64,000 bases of DNA from Algoriphagus sp. (GTDB lineage Bacteria; Bacteroidota; Bacteroidia; Cytophagales; Cyclobacteriaceae). Both the position numbers and the translations under genes were made by a program. Under the pieces are notes generated by a model that saw only the letters and a list, made by a program, of their open reading frames with translations, did no database searches and had not been told where the DNA came from. The stretch covers positions 186,001-250,000 of the forward strand of contig NZ_JABXIN010000001.1 in NCBI RefSeq assembly GCF_013373065.1. Reading direction: 5' to 3'. Below are positions 24,891 through 33,576 of the stretch, in pieces (the stretch's first letter is position 1; every line of letters starts with the position of its first letter).

Positions 24891-26261
24891 ATGAAACGGA
24901 TTCAATTTCTTCTCACTTTACTACTCATTTCCTTAACCTTAAAGGTTTCCGCCCAAGATGTATTGGTTACCAATGTAAATATCGTGACCATGAATGGAGA
25001 GGAAGTATTGGAAAACCATGCGGTTTTTGTAAAAGATGGAAAGATTAACAAAATCATTCCGCTTACACCCCAAACCCCTCGAATGTCTCATGAAAATCTT
25101 GTCGATGGACAAGGGGCTTATATTTTTCCAGGATTAGCAGAATTTCATGCCCACCTTCCGGTAGCAGATAATGGCAGCACTCAGCTTCAGGAAGAATCAC
25201 TTTGGTTGTATCTCGCCAATGGCGTCCTACGAATTCGAAGTATGCTCGGGCATCCTACCCATGTAGAACTTCGACGACGGGTAAATGCAGGAGAAATCCC
25301 AGGTCCTCGAGTATATATTTCTGGGCCATCTTTCAATGGAAATTCAGTCACCAGTCCTGAGCAAGCTGCTCAAATGGTAAGAGATCAAAAGGCAGCTGGA
25401 TATGATCACTTAAAAATTCATCCGGGCGTCGAACTGGATGAAATGTTGGCCATTTCAAAAACTGCGAAAGAAGTGGGAATTCCATTTGGAGGACATGTAC
25501 CATTAGCCGTAGGAATCAGAAATGCACTAGCCAGTGGGTTTAAATCTGTTGAGCATATGGATGGCTATATGGAGGGGCTTTTACCCGACGATTTGGTCAT
25601 CGACCCTACCACTTCCGGTCCATTCAATTTGAATTTGGTGGGTCAAGTTCAACTAGAAAAACTTCCTGCTTTAATTGACCAAACTAAAGAGCAGGGAACC
25701 TATATCGCTCCTACCCTCACTCTTTTTGATCGCTATTTCGGTTACATACCAGCTGATGAATTCCGAAAAGCACCAGAAATGAAATACCTTCCTGGCCCCT
25801 TGATTCAACAGTGGGTGAATACCAAAAAACAGATGGAACGAGCAGGCATGTTGGAAGAGGAAAAAGTCGCTCCTTATCTACAATTCAGAAATCAACTTTT
25901 CATAGCTCTTCATAAAGCCGGGATTCCGATGATTATGGCTTCCGATTCCCCACAGGTTTTCAATGTCCCGGGATTCTCGATCCATCATGAGATAGCTTTA
26001 ATGTCAAAAGCGGGGATATCCAATTATGAAATCCTGAAAACAGGCTCCGTTGAACCAGCCAGATACATGGGGAAAGAGCAAGAGTGGGGAATGATTAAGG
26101 AAGGAATGGCTGCTGATTTTGTAATGGTGAAAGAAAACCCTTTGGAAAATCTTGAAACCATGCAAAAACCTTTGGGACTAGCAATCCGAGGCGTCTGGAT
26201 CAGCGGTGAAAAATTACAGGCTGAATTGGATAGAATCGAGAAAAATCATGAACGGAATTAA
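24891..26261 (+). CDS. Exported amidohydrolase (imidazolonepropionase-like)
   Basis: I start the gene at 24891 (MKRIQFLLTLLLISLTLKVS, a clean signal peptide ending in SAQ); the frame is open further upstream, but that part overlaps gluconokinase in another phase. The mature 456-residue product has FPGLAEFHAH (metal HxH), a lysine/histidine pair further in (HLKIHPG, GGHVPL), and the metal aspartate in MASDSP, all in the order of the amidohydrolase superfamily. The C-terminal part with MIKEGMAADFVMVKENP is the usual composite beta domain. Exported members of this branch include prolidase-like and lactam-hydrolysing enzymes; the substrate is unknown. It lies between gntK and galM, spaced 71 and 12 bp. 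Confidence 0.87.
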   Translation: MKRIQFLLTLLLISLTLKVSAQDVLVTNVNIVTMNGEEVLENHAVFVKDGKINKIIPLTPQTPRMSHENLVDGQGAYIFPGLAEFHAHLPVADNGSTQLQEESLWLYLANGVLRIRSMLGHPTHVELRRRVNAGEIPGPRVYISGPSFNGNSVTSPEQAAQMVRDQKAAGYDHLKIHPGVELDEMLAISKTAKEVGIPFGGHVPLAVGIRNALASGFKSVEHMDGYMEGLLPDDLVIDPTTSGPFNLNLVGQVQLEKLPALIDQTKEQGTYIAPTLTLFDRYFGYIPADEFRKAPEMKYLPGPLIQQWVNTKKQMERAGMLEEEKVAPYLQFRNQLFIALHKAGIPMIMASDSPQVFNVPGFSIHHEIALMSKAGISNYEILKTGSVEPARYMGKEQEWGMIKEGMAADFVMVKENPLENLETMQKPLGLAIRGVWISGEKLQAELDRIEKNHERN

Positions 26262-26273
26262 GCCTAAAAACCG

Positions 26274-27410
26274 ATGAAACCTAAGAACATATTTTACATC
26301 ATTCTAACAGGTTTCTTGATTGGAGCCTGTTCCGAAAAATCAACAAACGAATCCATGTCTAAAGAAATCAACTTTAATATAGAAGCTAAGCAAGTAGCAG
26401 AACATCAAGGAAAACCAGTCTTTGAATATTTATTGGATAATGGGAACATGCAAGTCGAATTATCAAATTACGGGGGGCTGGTCTCAAAAATTATTGTACC
26501 TGACAAAAACGGAAATCTGGAAAATGTAGCACTGACTTTAGACCATGTAAAAGATTTCTTGACTAAGCCGAATCCATTTTTCGGAGCAACAGCAGGTCGT
26601 GTCGCCAATCGAATTGCTAATGCAGAATTCACCTTGGACGGAGTCACTTACCAACTTGCAAAAACCAATGGAGATAATCACCTGCATGGAGGCGTGGAAG
26701 GCTTCAACAAAAAAGTCTGGGATCCCGAAATATATTCAAACGATTCCGTGATGGGTGTCAAAATGACCTATCTAAGTTCAGATGGTGAGGAAGGCTATCC
26801 TGGAAATTTGGAAACTACACTTTGGATGGAGTTAACCACAGACAATATCCTACGAATCCGATTTGAGTCCACTACAGATAAAAGGACTATTGTCAATCTC
26901 ACTAATCACACTTATTTCAACTTAGGTGGAATGAAGCGAGATGTTTTAGATCATGAATTCCAATTCTGGGCGGATTACTACACGCCAGTAGATGAGGAAC
27001 TCATCCCAACCGGCGAGGTAAAAGACGTTTCCAACACACCATTTGATTTCCGTAGCCCAAAAATTCTAGGCGACCAAATCGCTGCAAATGGGGAAGGATT
27101 TGACCACAACATGGTCATGAAACTAGAAAAATCCCCAGACATGAAGCATTTTGTACGAGTCAAACACCCAGAATCAGGAAGAGTGATGGATATGTTTTCA
27201 GACAATACAGGCGTACAATTTTATACAGCAAATTTCCTTTCCAATTTCCCTGGGGCGAATGGAAAAATTTACGAGAAGCACTGGGGCTTCTGTTTGGAGT
27301 CCCAAAATTGGCCGGATGCCATCAATCATGAAAACTTCCCGAGTCCAATTTTGAACCCTGGTGAAAAATATGAGCATCAAATTGAGTATAAATTCTCGGT
27401 AGAAAAATAA
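26274..27410 (+). CDS. galM: Aldose 1-epimerase, lipoprotein
   Basis: The 378-residue protein starts with a lipoprotein signal (MKPKNIFYIILTGFLIGAC, Cys19). The mature part has LSNYGGLVSKIIVPD, GATAGRVANRIANAEF, HLHGGVEGFNKKVW, the histidine in NLTNHTYFNLGG and the catalytic glutamate in CLESQNWPDAINH. These are the standard GalM motifs in order, and the length is normal for the exported Bacteroidota type. It interconverts alpha and beta anomers of sugars such as galactose or glucose, here in the periplasm. It is 12 bp after the amidohydrolase gene and is followed by a terminator, so it closes the operon. Confidence 0.93.
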   Translation: MKPKNIFYIILTGFLIGACSEKSTNESMSKEINFNIEAKQVAEHQGKPVFEYLLDNGNMQVELSNYGGLVSKIIVPDKNGNLENVALTLDHVKDFLTKPNPFFGATAGRVANRIANAEFTLDGVTYQLAKTNGDNHLHGGVEGFNKKVWDPEIYSNDSVMGVKMTYLSSDGEEGYPGNLETTLWMELTTDNILRIRFESTTDKRTIVNLTNHTYFNLGGMKRDVLDHEFQFWADYYTPVDEELIPTGEVKDVSNTPFDFRSPKILGDQIAANGEGFDHNMVMKLEKSPDMKHFVRVKHPESGRVMDMFSDNTGVQFYTANFLSNFPGANGKIYEKHWGFCLESQNWPDAINHENFPSPILNPGEKYEHQIEYKFSVEK

Positions 27411-27414
27411 TAAG

Positions 27415-27445
27415 AAACCCTCCAGATTGAATTTGGAGGGTTTTT
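27415..27445 (+). terminator. Intrinsic terminator after galM
   Basis: A 10-bp perfect stem (AAACCCTCCA at 27415-27424 with TGGAGGGTTT at 27434-27443), a 9-nt loop and a T-run. It lies between galM and the convergent lipoprotein gene. Confidence 0.9.
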
Positions 27446-27469
27446 AGTTTTCTTAGATTTTATCCCTTT

Positions 27470-28300
27470 TTAATATACCGTCAATTTGGGCCGTTCAATC
27501 AACATGGAAGAAACAAACTTGTTGATTGTTTTAGAGGATCCTCCCAAGTTATTATAAACCCCCACCACGCGAGGAGTAATTACAGTTTGATCATCATATA
27601 GCTTTGCTTTGATAGTACCCATCGCTAGAATGGCATTTTGGATGGTTGTAGGATTTATTTCGCTTGGCATAGGAATAATGGAAGAAATATTATCCCCGCT
27701 GATACCTAAGGTCTGAACGGTAAGTGTTCCGGCAATTTTATTGGAAGAAGCTTGTGCTCCTATAGAAAATAAATTTCCCAGATCAACCCCGTTTTTATTT
27801 ACTGTAATGCTAGCAGTTAAGCGCAATCCAACTCCTACATAAACAGGAACAACAGCATCCCCTTCATTCACTGAACGAATAATGGGATCGTAGGAATTCT
27901 CAATCTCGGATTTTTCATACCGGGGAAGGACAGAAAAATCAGTTCCCTCATCATTTAAGTATTCAACTCTAAAAAAATCCGTGCTGTATTTTATATAATC
28001 TAGAATGACCACATAGTTGTGATGTGCCACCCCTATTGAACTTGTTCCAAAATTTAGGACTCCCTCATTGGTCACTTCAGCAATGGCGAGCCGGATGGTT
28101 TCATCAGGCATAGCACCGAGAAGGGTGGAATAATCAATAGTTTTTTGCCCTAAGTTTTCAACCCAAACTGGCAAGGGGTCAACGGGATGATAGCCAAAGG
28201 AACTGGCATTTGAAGAATCTCCTAAGGTGGTTGGAACCTTCACTGAATTACAACTCCCAATTGCTATCAAAAGGGCGAAAAAGAATATCGTTTTTTTCAT
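27470..28300 (-). CDS. Hypothetical lipoprotein
   Basis: The 276-residue product starts MKKTIFFFALLIAIGSCNSV, a lipoprotein signal with Cys17. The rest is polar and beta-rich, with segments such as VVPVYVGVGLRLTASITVNK, suggesting a beta-sandwich or barrel-like fold. I do not recognise a family and see no catalytic motif. It is in its own transcriptional setting: terminator on its 3' side and a 94-bp gap on its 5' side after the sterol-desaturase-like gene on the same strand. Likely attached to the outer membrane or periplasmic face. Confidence 0.7.
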   Translation of the reverse strand: MKKTIFFFALLIAIGSCNSVKVPTTLGDSSNASSFGYHPVDPLPVWVENLGQKTIDYSTLLGAMPDETIRLAIAEVTNEGVLNFGTSSIGVAHHNYVVILDYIKYSTDFFRVEYLNDEGTDFSVLPRYEKSEIENSYDPIIRSVNEGDAVVPVYVGVGLRLTASITVNKNGVDLGNLFSIGAQASSNKIAGTLTVQTLGISGDNISSIIPMPSEINPTTIQNAILAMGTIKAKLYDDQTVITPRVVGVYNNLGGSSKTINKFVSSMLIERPKLTVY

Positions 28301-28394
28301 TTAGATGGATTTAGTAAATCAAAGTATTCATTTACTCCACCATTTCCTAATGAAAATCTCAAGGCCCTTTCAGGGATTTTTAGAATTTTAGATT

Positions 28395-29516
28395 TCAGGG
28401 ATTACTTTTTTTACTTCGCTTAAATGGATGGATAGTTTGTTTTAAAATTCCTTTAGGTACTTCTGTATCTCCTAAGCCTGTTTCAATTGGCCATTCCTCC
28501 CCTTTATCCAAATAAGTTCCAAAAATCATATCAATAAAAGGAAAGTGAATCGCAAAGTTTTTGTCATAGTATTCCGGGTTTGCAGAATGATGCCAATGAT
28601 GATATTGAGGTGTAACCAAGATATATTTCAAAAACCCAAAATTTAGTCTCGTATTTGAATGCGCCAGTACCGCTTGGATGGAGACCCAGACTAAGTAGGT
28701 TAAAAACACTGCGTTGCTAAATCCCAAAACATAGATTGGAATAAAAGTAAATGATCTCACAACAATAAGATCTACAATATGAATTCTTGATCCGGCTAAC
28801 CAATCGATATCTTTAATCGAGTGGTGGATGGCATGAAATCTCCATAAAATTGGGATTTTATGAAAAAGAAAATGAATGGTCCATTGGAAGAGGTCTGTAA
28901 TCAGAAGAGCTAAAAATAACTGGATAGGAAAGGCTATCGAAGAAACCTTACTTTGAATTTCAGCAATTGGTAAACCTGAGAATGAAATCATAGCAGGCGT
29001 TCGGATAATAATCCCCAATATTTGAACAAGTAAATGGCTGTATATAAAATAAGCTAAATCAGTCCTCCATTCCGGATGAAATTTTGTTTGATCAAATCGT
29101 TTTGGCAGAAACAATTCTAAAGGGATAAAAATGAGTGAAGTGAAAAAAATATCCAGCACAAGCCAATCCAAACCAATAGTGAAGAGAGTTGAAACTTCGG
29201 AGGTTTGCCCCGGAAAAAAATAGAATAAAAAGAGAGTAGCTGATATGAATACCAAACCTATCAAGGCAATATCCGCTTTCTTTCGAAGAATAAAACTGGT
29301 GAGGGCGAAACCAATTCCCAGAATTAAAAGAGCGAAAACAAAGACTTCAACAAAATTCTCTGTGTACAAATGTCGAAAATCAGATGTTGTCAAAACATTC
29401 GGGAAATACAGACAAATGGTAAACAAGAAGGAGCATACACCCAGAAATATGGATAAATACCCGCTAATTTTGCCTTCACCTATCTTTATTCTTGTATTGT
29501 TTGTTTTGAAGTCCAT
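28395..29516 (-). CDS. Sterol desaturase/fatty acid hydroxylase family membrane protein
   Basis: The 373-residue membrane protein has about eight hydrophobic helices. The di-iron histidine clusters come in the second half: HFLFHKIPILWRFHAIHHS contains HX3H and HAIHH, and YHHWHHSANPEYYDKNFAIHF contains HHWHH and a last His. This is the fatty acid hydroxylase (ERG3/SUR2) superfamily pattern. The N-terminal 140 residues hold extra helices not needed for catalysis. It likely hydroxylates or desaturates a lipid or carotenoid-like substrate in the inner membrane. It lies 82 bp after the sheath gene, in the same direction, with no obvious functional link. Confidence 0.87.
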   Translation of the reverse strand: MDFKTNNTRIKIGEGKISGYLSIFLGVCSFLFTICLYFPNVLTTSDFRHLYTENFVEVFVFALLILGIGFALTSFILRKKADIALIGLVFISATLFLFYFFPGQTSEVSTLFTIGLDWLVLDIFFTSLIFIPLELFLPKRFDQTKFHPEWRTDLAYFIYSHLLVQILGIIIRTPAMISFSGLPIAEIQSKVSSIAFPIQLFLALLITDLFQWTIHFLFHKIPILWRFHAIHHSIKDIDWLAGSRIHIVDLIVVRSFTFIPIYVLGFSNAVFLTYLVWVSIQAVLAHSNTRLNFGFLKYILVTPQYHHWHHSANPEYYDKNFAIHFPFIDMIFGTYLDKGEEWPIETGLGDTEVPKGILKQTIHPFKRSKKSNP

Positions 29517-29598
29517 AAAGGATAAAAGCCTTTTTCAGAAAAGCCGATTAAAGAGCTCTTTGAATTTAAATAAACGCCAATTCTTCTTTCTAATATAA

Positions 29599-31068
29599 TT
29601 AAGGGGTTTTCATTTTTAGCCTTATTGGCAGGAGAATAAACTCAGCGGGCCTAACGAATGCCATTCCAATTTCGACAATTAGCCTTCCTTCGAAAATATC
29701 CTGCTGCGTCATCGTTTGGCCCAAACCAACCCGGACAAAACAAGCATCATTCGGTTTGGCCCCTTGAAGAGCTCCCTGCTTCCAAAGTCCTAATAAGAAT
29801 CCTTCACAAAGAGATCGGATTTGTATCCAGGTATTGGCATTATTCGGTTCAAAAACATAGGCCTGAAGCGCTTTTTGAATAGATTCCTCTACCATCAGAT
29901 ACGTTCGTTTGACGGATATATAGCGCCATTCATTGTCATTCCCTGCTAAGGTTCGAGCTCCCCAAACCACAATCCCCCTTCCAGAAAATTGGCGAAGTGC
30001 ATTTATGGATTTCCCTGAAGGTCCACCCTGGTTCAAATCCTGCTGTTGTACGTCAGTTAAGGAGACGCATGGTTTTTCGAATCCATTGATTGATTCTCCA
30101 GCAGGAGCCTTCCAAACTCCCCGATTAATATCGGTTGAAGAAAAAATTCCAGCTATTGCTCCAGAGACAGGAACCGATTTAAACTGTCTGGTCATAGATT
30201 CCAAAATCAACCGATAAGTTGGACTAGCTTGGACTAAGGCCTGATGTAAGTTTTTGCCCGAAAGACCACTTGCACTTAAAAGAGTCTGAGCATTTGGCTC
30301 AAGAAGAATTGAAGCTAAATCAATAGTAGAATCAAGATTCTCAAATGATAGTGATAATTGACTTTCAAAACGATCCAGCCAAGGGTAATACGCTGCACCA
30401 TAACCCAAATTCCGACTTCCAATTTCATTGCGGAACTGTTCAATACAATCACTTCCCAGCAATCGCTCTTCAAACCCATTAAAAATATCAAAAATCGAAA
30501 AACGATTCCCTACTGCTTTGCAGTGTTGAAGCATTTCTCGATAGATATCATGGCATTCTCTGCCCAAAGCAACTGCATCTGGAATCGCTAGAATGCTAGG
30601 TTCGCGGAATTCTTCCAGAGCCTTCAAACCTGAAGAAGCATCCATTCCCAGCAAATCCTCTTTCCTAATGTTAACTTCCTTTTTCCCCGAATAAATCCCT
30701 ACTGAAACGATATAACAAGCTACTCCTCCATTGTCGAAAAAGTCTTGAACTGATTGGAATAAATACGTCCGTTGATTTGGTTTGAGGCGAACGCTCAGCA
30801 AGCGGTTGGCAACAGAAATAGGAGTTGGATCTCCAGCCAAGGCTGGGACTATTTCAAACTGGGGCTTATAATCCTCTCCAAAATGATTGAGAAACTCCAA
30901 AAAGGAATTTACCCGAGTGGGTTGGTTTAATAAAGACTGACCATTGACCTCCGCCTTTTCGGTGTAACCAACAAAAGCAGGAATGGCTGTTTCAACCTGA
31001 GCAACCCCCTGATACCTAGAACTGATTTCCTCCACATACACCCCTGGAGTTCTATAGATTTTAGCCAT
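29599..31068 (-). CDS. Contractile-injection/phage tail sheath protein (orphan)
   Basis: From the ATG at 31068 (MAKIYRTPGVYVEEISSRY) the protein has 489 residues; an upstream TTG start would add eight residues. TPGVYVEEI and VETAIPAFVGYTEKA are the N-terminal sheath motifs. The C-terminal domain has VVWGARTLAGNDNEWRYISV, VFEPNNANTWIQIRS and GLGQTMTQQDIFEGRLIVEIGMA, which match the sheath of Afp/PVC-type extracellular contractile injection systems. Length is normal, so the gene looks intact. No tube, spike, baseplate, ATPase or effector gene lies nearby: neighbours are a lipid hydroxylase and a phosphate-transport regulator. It may serve a locus elsewhere or be a remnant. See findings. Confidence 0.9.
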   Translation of the reverse strand: MAKIYRTPGVYVEEISSRYQGVAQVETAIPAFVGYTEKAEVNGQSLLNQPTRVNSFLEFLNHFGEDYKPQFEIVPALAGDPTPISVANRLLSVRLKPNQRTYLFQSVQDFFDNGGVACYIVSVGIYSGKKEVNIRKEDLLGMDASSGLKALEEFREPSILAIPDAVALGRECHDIYREMLQHCKAVGNRFSIFDIFNGFEERLLGSDCIEQFRNEIGSRNLGYGAAYYPWLDRFESQLSLSFENLDSTIDLASILLEPNAQTLLSASGLSGKNLHQALVQASPTYRLILESMTRQFKSVPVSGAIAGIFSSTDINRGVWKAPAGESINGFEKPCVSLTDVQQQDLNQGGPSGKSINALRQFSGRGIVVWGARTLAGNDNEWRYISVKRTYLMVEESIQKALQAYVFEPNNANTWIQIRSLCEGFLLGLWKQGALQGAKPNDACFVRVGLGQTMTQQDIFEGRLIVEIGMAFVRPAEFILLPIRLKMKTP

Positions 31069-31237
31069 GCCTATTGAATAAAAAAGTGTCAAAAATGAGA
31101 GTAGAAGATACGCATCTTTTTCTCAAATCGCTGAAATTGAATTAAATAGTACAAAAAATAGAAGTTTAGCAAAAGCTAATTTGAAATAAGGCAGCGTTCA
31201 CCTTGATCTTCATTCACCCTTAGATTTGAGAATATTT

Positions 31238-31867
31238 TTAGTTCAATTTGAAGATAATATCCTCCAGCAAGTTGGCACAAACATGCATACGCTTGCTGAT
31301 TTCTTTTAACTGCGATAAAATTTCTTTGTGCATAAAGACACGCGGCAAATCAGTATCCTTAAATAACTCAGCCAGAAAGTTGGCGTAAAGCTTAATGACT
31401 TTGTTATCCAAATGAATGATTTGGTCGATGTTTTCAAGTGCTTTATCGTAGGTCTTGGTATGAAGCATTTGGTACCCATTCACCAATTCAGACATTTCCT
31501 GTTGAAGAAGTTCGAAAATAGATTGGTACTCACTCAAATTATAGATTTGATAGGTATCAATTTCAATCACCAAATGTTTGATACTCAAAGTCACCCAAAA
31601 GAGCTGGGTATGTGCTCTTGCTATCGCTTCCCGGTCTACTGGAGTAATAAATGCAGCATTTAGATTTTTCAAATTCGAAGATTGATTTTCTTTGGCTTCC
31701 GCTATGAGCTTGAAAAGGGCATCATGGTTTTGTGAAGCACTTTCCACATAAGATTTCCTAAGAGTATCAATTATGTTTTGTGTCTGAAGGCCCTGTTGAG
31801 CTAAAGCCTTGAAAAAGTCTATTTCTTTCGGAAGAATCCAACTTTTTATTTTTTCTAGCATCTTCAT
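31238..31867 (-). CDS. DUF47 family phosphate-transport accessory protein (PhoU-like)
   Basis: The 209-residue, entirely helical protein has no signal or membrane segment. Its start MKMLEKIKSWILPKEIDFFKAL and repeated helices with RAHTQLFW and an RMHVCANLLEDI-type end fit the DUF47 family of Pit accessory proteins, which resemble PhoU. It overlaps the phosphate transporter gene by one base (the start codon lies at the transporter stop), which is the usual genomic pairing. It probably controls or couples to the transporter. Confidence 0.87.
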   Translation of the reverse strand: MKMLEKIKSWILPKEIDFFKALAQQGLQTQNIIDTLRKSYVESASQNHDALFKLIAEAKENQSSNLKNLNAAFITPVDREAIARAHTQLFWVTLSIKHLVIEIDTYQIYNLSEYQSIFELLQQEMSELVNGYQMLHTKTYDKALENIDQIIHLDNKVIKLYANFLAELFKDTDLPRVFMHKEILSQLKEISKRMHVCANLLEDIIFKLN

Positions 31868-32895
31868 TAAAATATTTTGGTCAATAAAAAACTAAATAGA
31901 AATCCCAGTAGAAAGGAAATAGGAATATTTAGCAACCAGCCTTTGAGGATGGAATTGGCCACTTGCCAATGCACATGTTTGGGTCTTTCGGCTGCTCCGA
32001 CCCCCATTAATGAGGTGGTCACCACTTGGGTAGTGGACGTAGGAGCTCCGATCAAAGAGGAACTCAAAATGACAGTGGCCGCACTAATTTGATCCGCTAC
32101 GGAATGGATAAGTTTTACTCTATAAATACCAAATCCAACCGTCTTGATAATGCTCCAGCCACCAAAGAGAGTGCCTAGAGTAATAGACGATGCACAAAGC
32201 AAAATCACCCAAGTAGGCACGGTGAATTCAGGATAAATATTGTTGGCTAAAAGGAGCATCCCAATGATACCCATCCCTTTTTGACTATCATTAGTCCCAT
32301 GACTAAAGGCCAACCAACTTACTGTTGCGTATTGCGTAACAAGGAAAAATTTTTTCAATCTGTAGGTAAACCGATTTAAAGTGACCAAAAAAAGTTTCAT
32401 GACCAGAAAACCCACCACAAAACCTGCTAATGGGGAAAAGGCGAGTCCAATTAGAATTTTCGTAAACCCCTCCAATCCTCCATGTTTCAATGCAGAAAAT
32501 CCCCAATTGATATAGCTACTTCCCAAAGCAAAAATGGTAGCACCAACCAAACCACTTGTAAGTGAATTGGAAGAGGAGCTGGGTAAACCGAATTTCCAGG
32601 TAATCAGATTATAGGAAATAGCAGCCAATATAGCTGACAAAACTACTCGCTGGGCTAATCCACTACTTACCTGGCTTACATCAACAAATTCCCCAATGGT
32701 GTTTGCCACAGCCAAACCACCTAAAAGAGGTCCTAAAAAAGTGAAAGAACAAACAATGAAAATAGCCCGTCCCGGCGACATAGTTCTTGAAGCAATGGCT
32801 GTAGAAACCATATCTGCTGCATCATGGAACCCATTGGTGAAATCGTAAACAACTACGAGTGCAATTCCTAAAATGAGGATTAGGTTGATGCCCAT
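31867..32895 (-). CDS. pit: Low-affinity inorganic phosphate transporter (PiT family)
   Basis: The 342-residue membrane protein has about ten helices. Both PiT signatures are present: VYDFTNGFHDAADMVSTAIAS in the first half and SHGTNDSQKGMGI in the second, with inverted repeat symmetry. It imports metal-phosphate complexes driven by protons or sodium. It is coupled to the DUF47 gene (one-base overlap) and follows the SpoIIAA-like gene by 24 bp, so all three are likely one operon. Confidence 0.94.
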   Translation of the reverse strand: MGINLILILGIALVVVYDFTNGFHDAADMVSTAIASRTMSPGRAIFIVCSFTFLGPLLGGLAVANTIGEFVDVSQVSSGLAQRVVLSAILAAISYNLITWKFGLPSSSSNSLTSGLVGATIFALGSSYINWGFSALKHGGLEGFTKILIGLAFSPLAGFVVGFLVMKLFLVTLNRFTYRLKKFFLVTQYATVSWLAFSHGTNDSQKGMGIIGMLLLANNIYPEFTVPTWVILLCASSITLGTLFGGWSIIKTVGFGIYRVKLIHSVADQISAATVILSSSLIGAPTSTTQVVTTSLMGVGAAERPKHVHWQVANSILKGWLLNIPISFLLGFLFSFLLTKIF

Positions 32896-32919
32896 TCCTG
32901 TCTTATTAAGTCATTTGAA

Positions 32920-33300
32920 TTATTTCCCAATAAATTCAAACGCCTCCTCGATCTGTGAAACGTCGAAATAACGCTCAATTCTTCCTTCACTCGCTCTTTG
33001 AAAAAACAGATTATCAATAGGAATCAAAGCTTTCAAAATCTTCGAATGAGCAACGATGGCAAGGTGTCCCAATTGCTTATAATGTCTTAGAGCCCAAATC
33101 GAGTCTTCCATAAAAGCTTTTACTTGGGTATGGCTTATTTTCATTTCATCAAGCTTAACCAATACGTTCACTTGCTCAAATCCTTCATCCAATTTCTCTT
33201 GAAACCACTTTTGGCAAATTTTCTCATCAGTTTCTGTAAACCCATCGATCACTTCCACAGCCAATTGGTTATCCTTAAAGGTTTTAAGTTGTTCGATCAT
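32920..33300 (-). CDS. SpoIIAA-like (STAS-fold) protein
   Basis: The 126-residue cytoplasmic protein has the length and pattern of SpoIIAA-like (pfam11964) proteins: an N-terminal beta strand with LAVEVIDG, FEQVNVLVKLDEM, and a FDVSQIEEAFEF end. This STAS-like fold binds lipids or small ligands in other contexts. It is the first gene of the phosphate-transport run. Its role there is not known. A perfect TTGACGTCAA palindrome lies 23 bp upstream of the start. Confidence 0.8.
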   Translation of the reverse strand: MIEQLKTFKDNQLAVEVIDGFTETDEKICQKWFQEKLDEGFEQVNVLVKLDEMKISHTQVKAFMEDSIWALRHYKQLGHLAIVAHSKILKALIPIDNLFFQRASEGRIERYFDVSQIEEAFEFIGK

Positions 33301-33323
33301 GATTTCTATAGTTTAGGAAATAA

Positions 33324-33333
33324 TTGACGTCAA
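33324..33333. promoter_or_regulatory. TTGACGTCAA palindrome upstream of the phosphate-transport operon
   Basis: A perfect 10-bp palindrome sits about 23 bp from the start of the SpoIIAA-like gene, the first gene of the operon. I see no further symmetric extension and no known regulator attached. The remaining gap to 33576 is AT-rich and I see no other clear element. Confidence 0.3.
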
Positions 33334-33576
33334 CCTATAAATGGGAATAAACCATAAGGTTAGGCCATCATTTCAATTACTAAATTAAAATACAGCTATT
33401 TCAGCGAATTATCAGGCCCAAGGCAAAAAACTTGCTACCTCTACTTTCCCAATTATTCCATTTTCAAAATCCGCTAAATAAGAGTTCCCTCTTAGCTTTT
33501 TTTAAAAGAATTGGGAAATCTTCAAAGTAAGCCCCTTTAAAATTTGAATATCTAAAAAAAGAAATTAAGGCTTAAT

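Noticed and set aside
29599..31068. Prophage or tailocin reading of the sheath gene
   Set aside because: No other phage gene, integrase, tRNA target or repeat flanks it; motifs fit eCIS sheaths and the gene stands alone.
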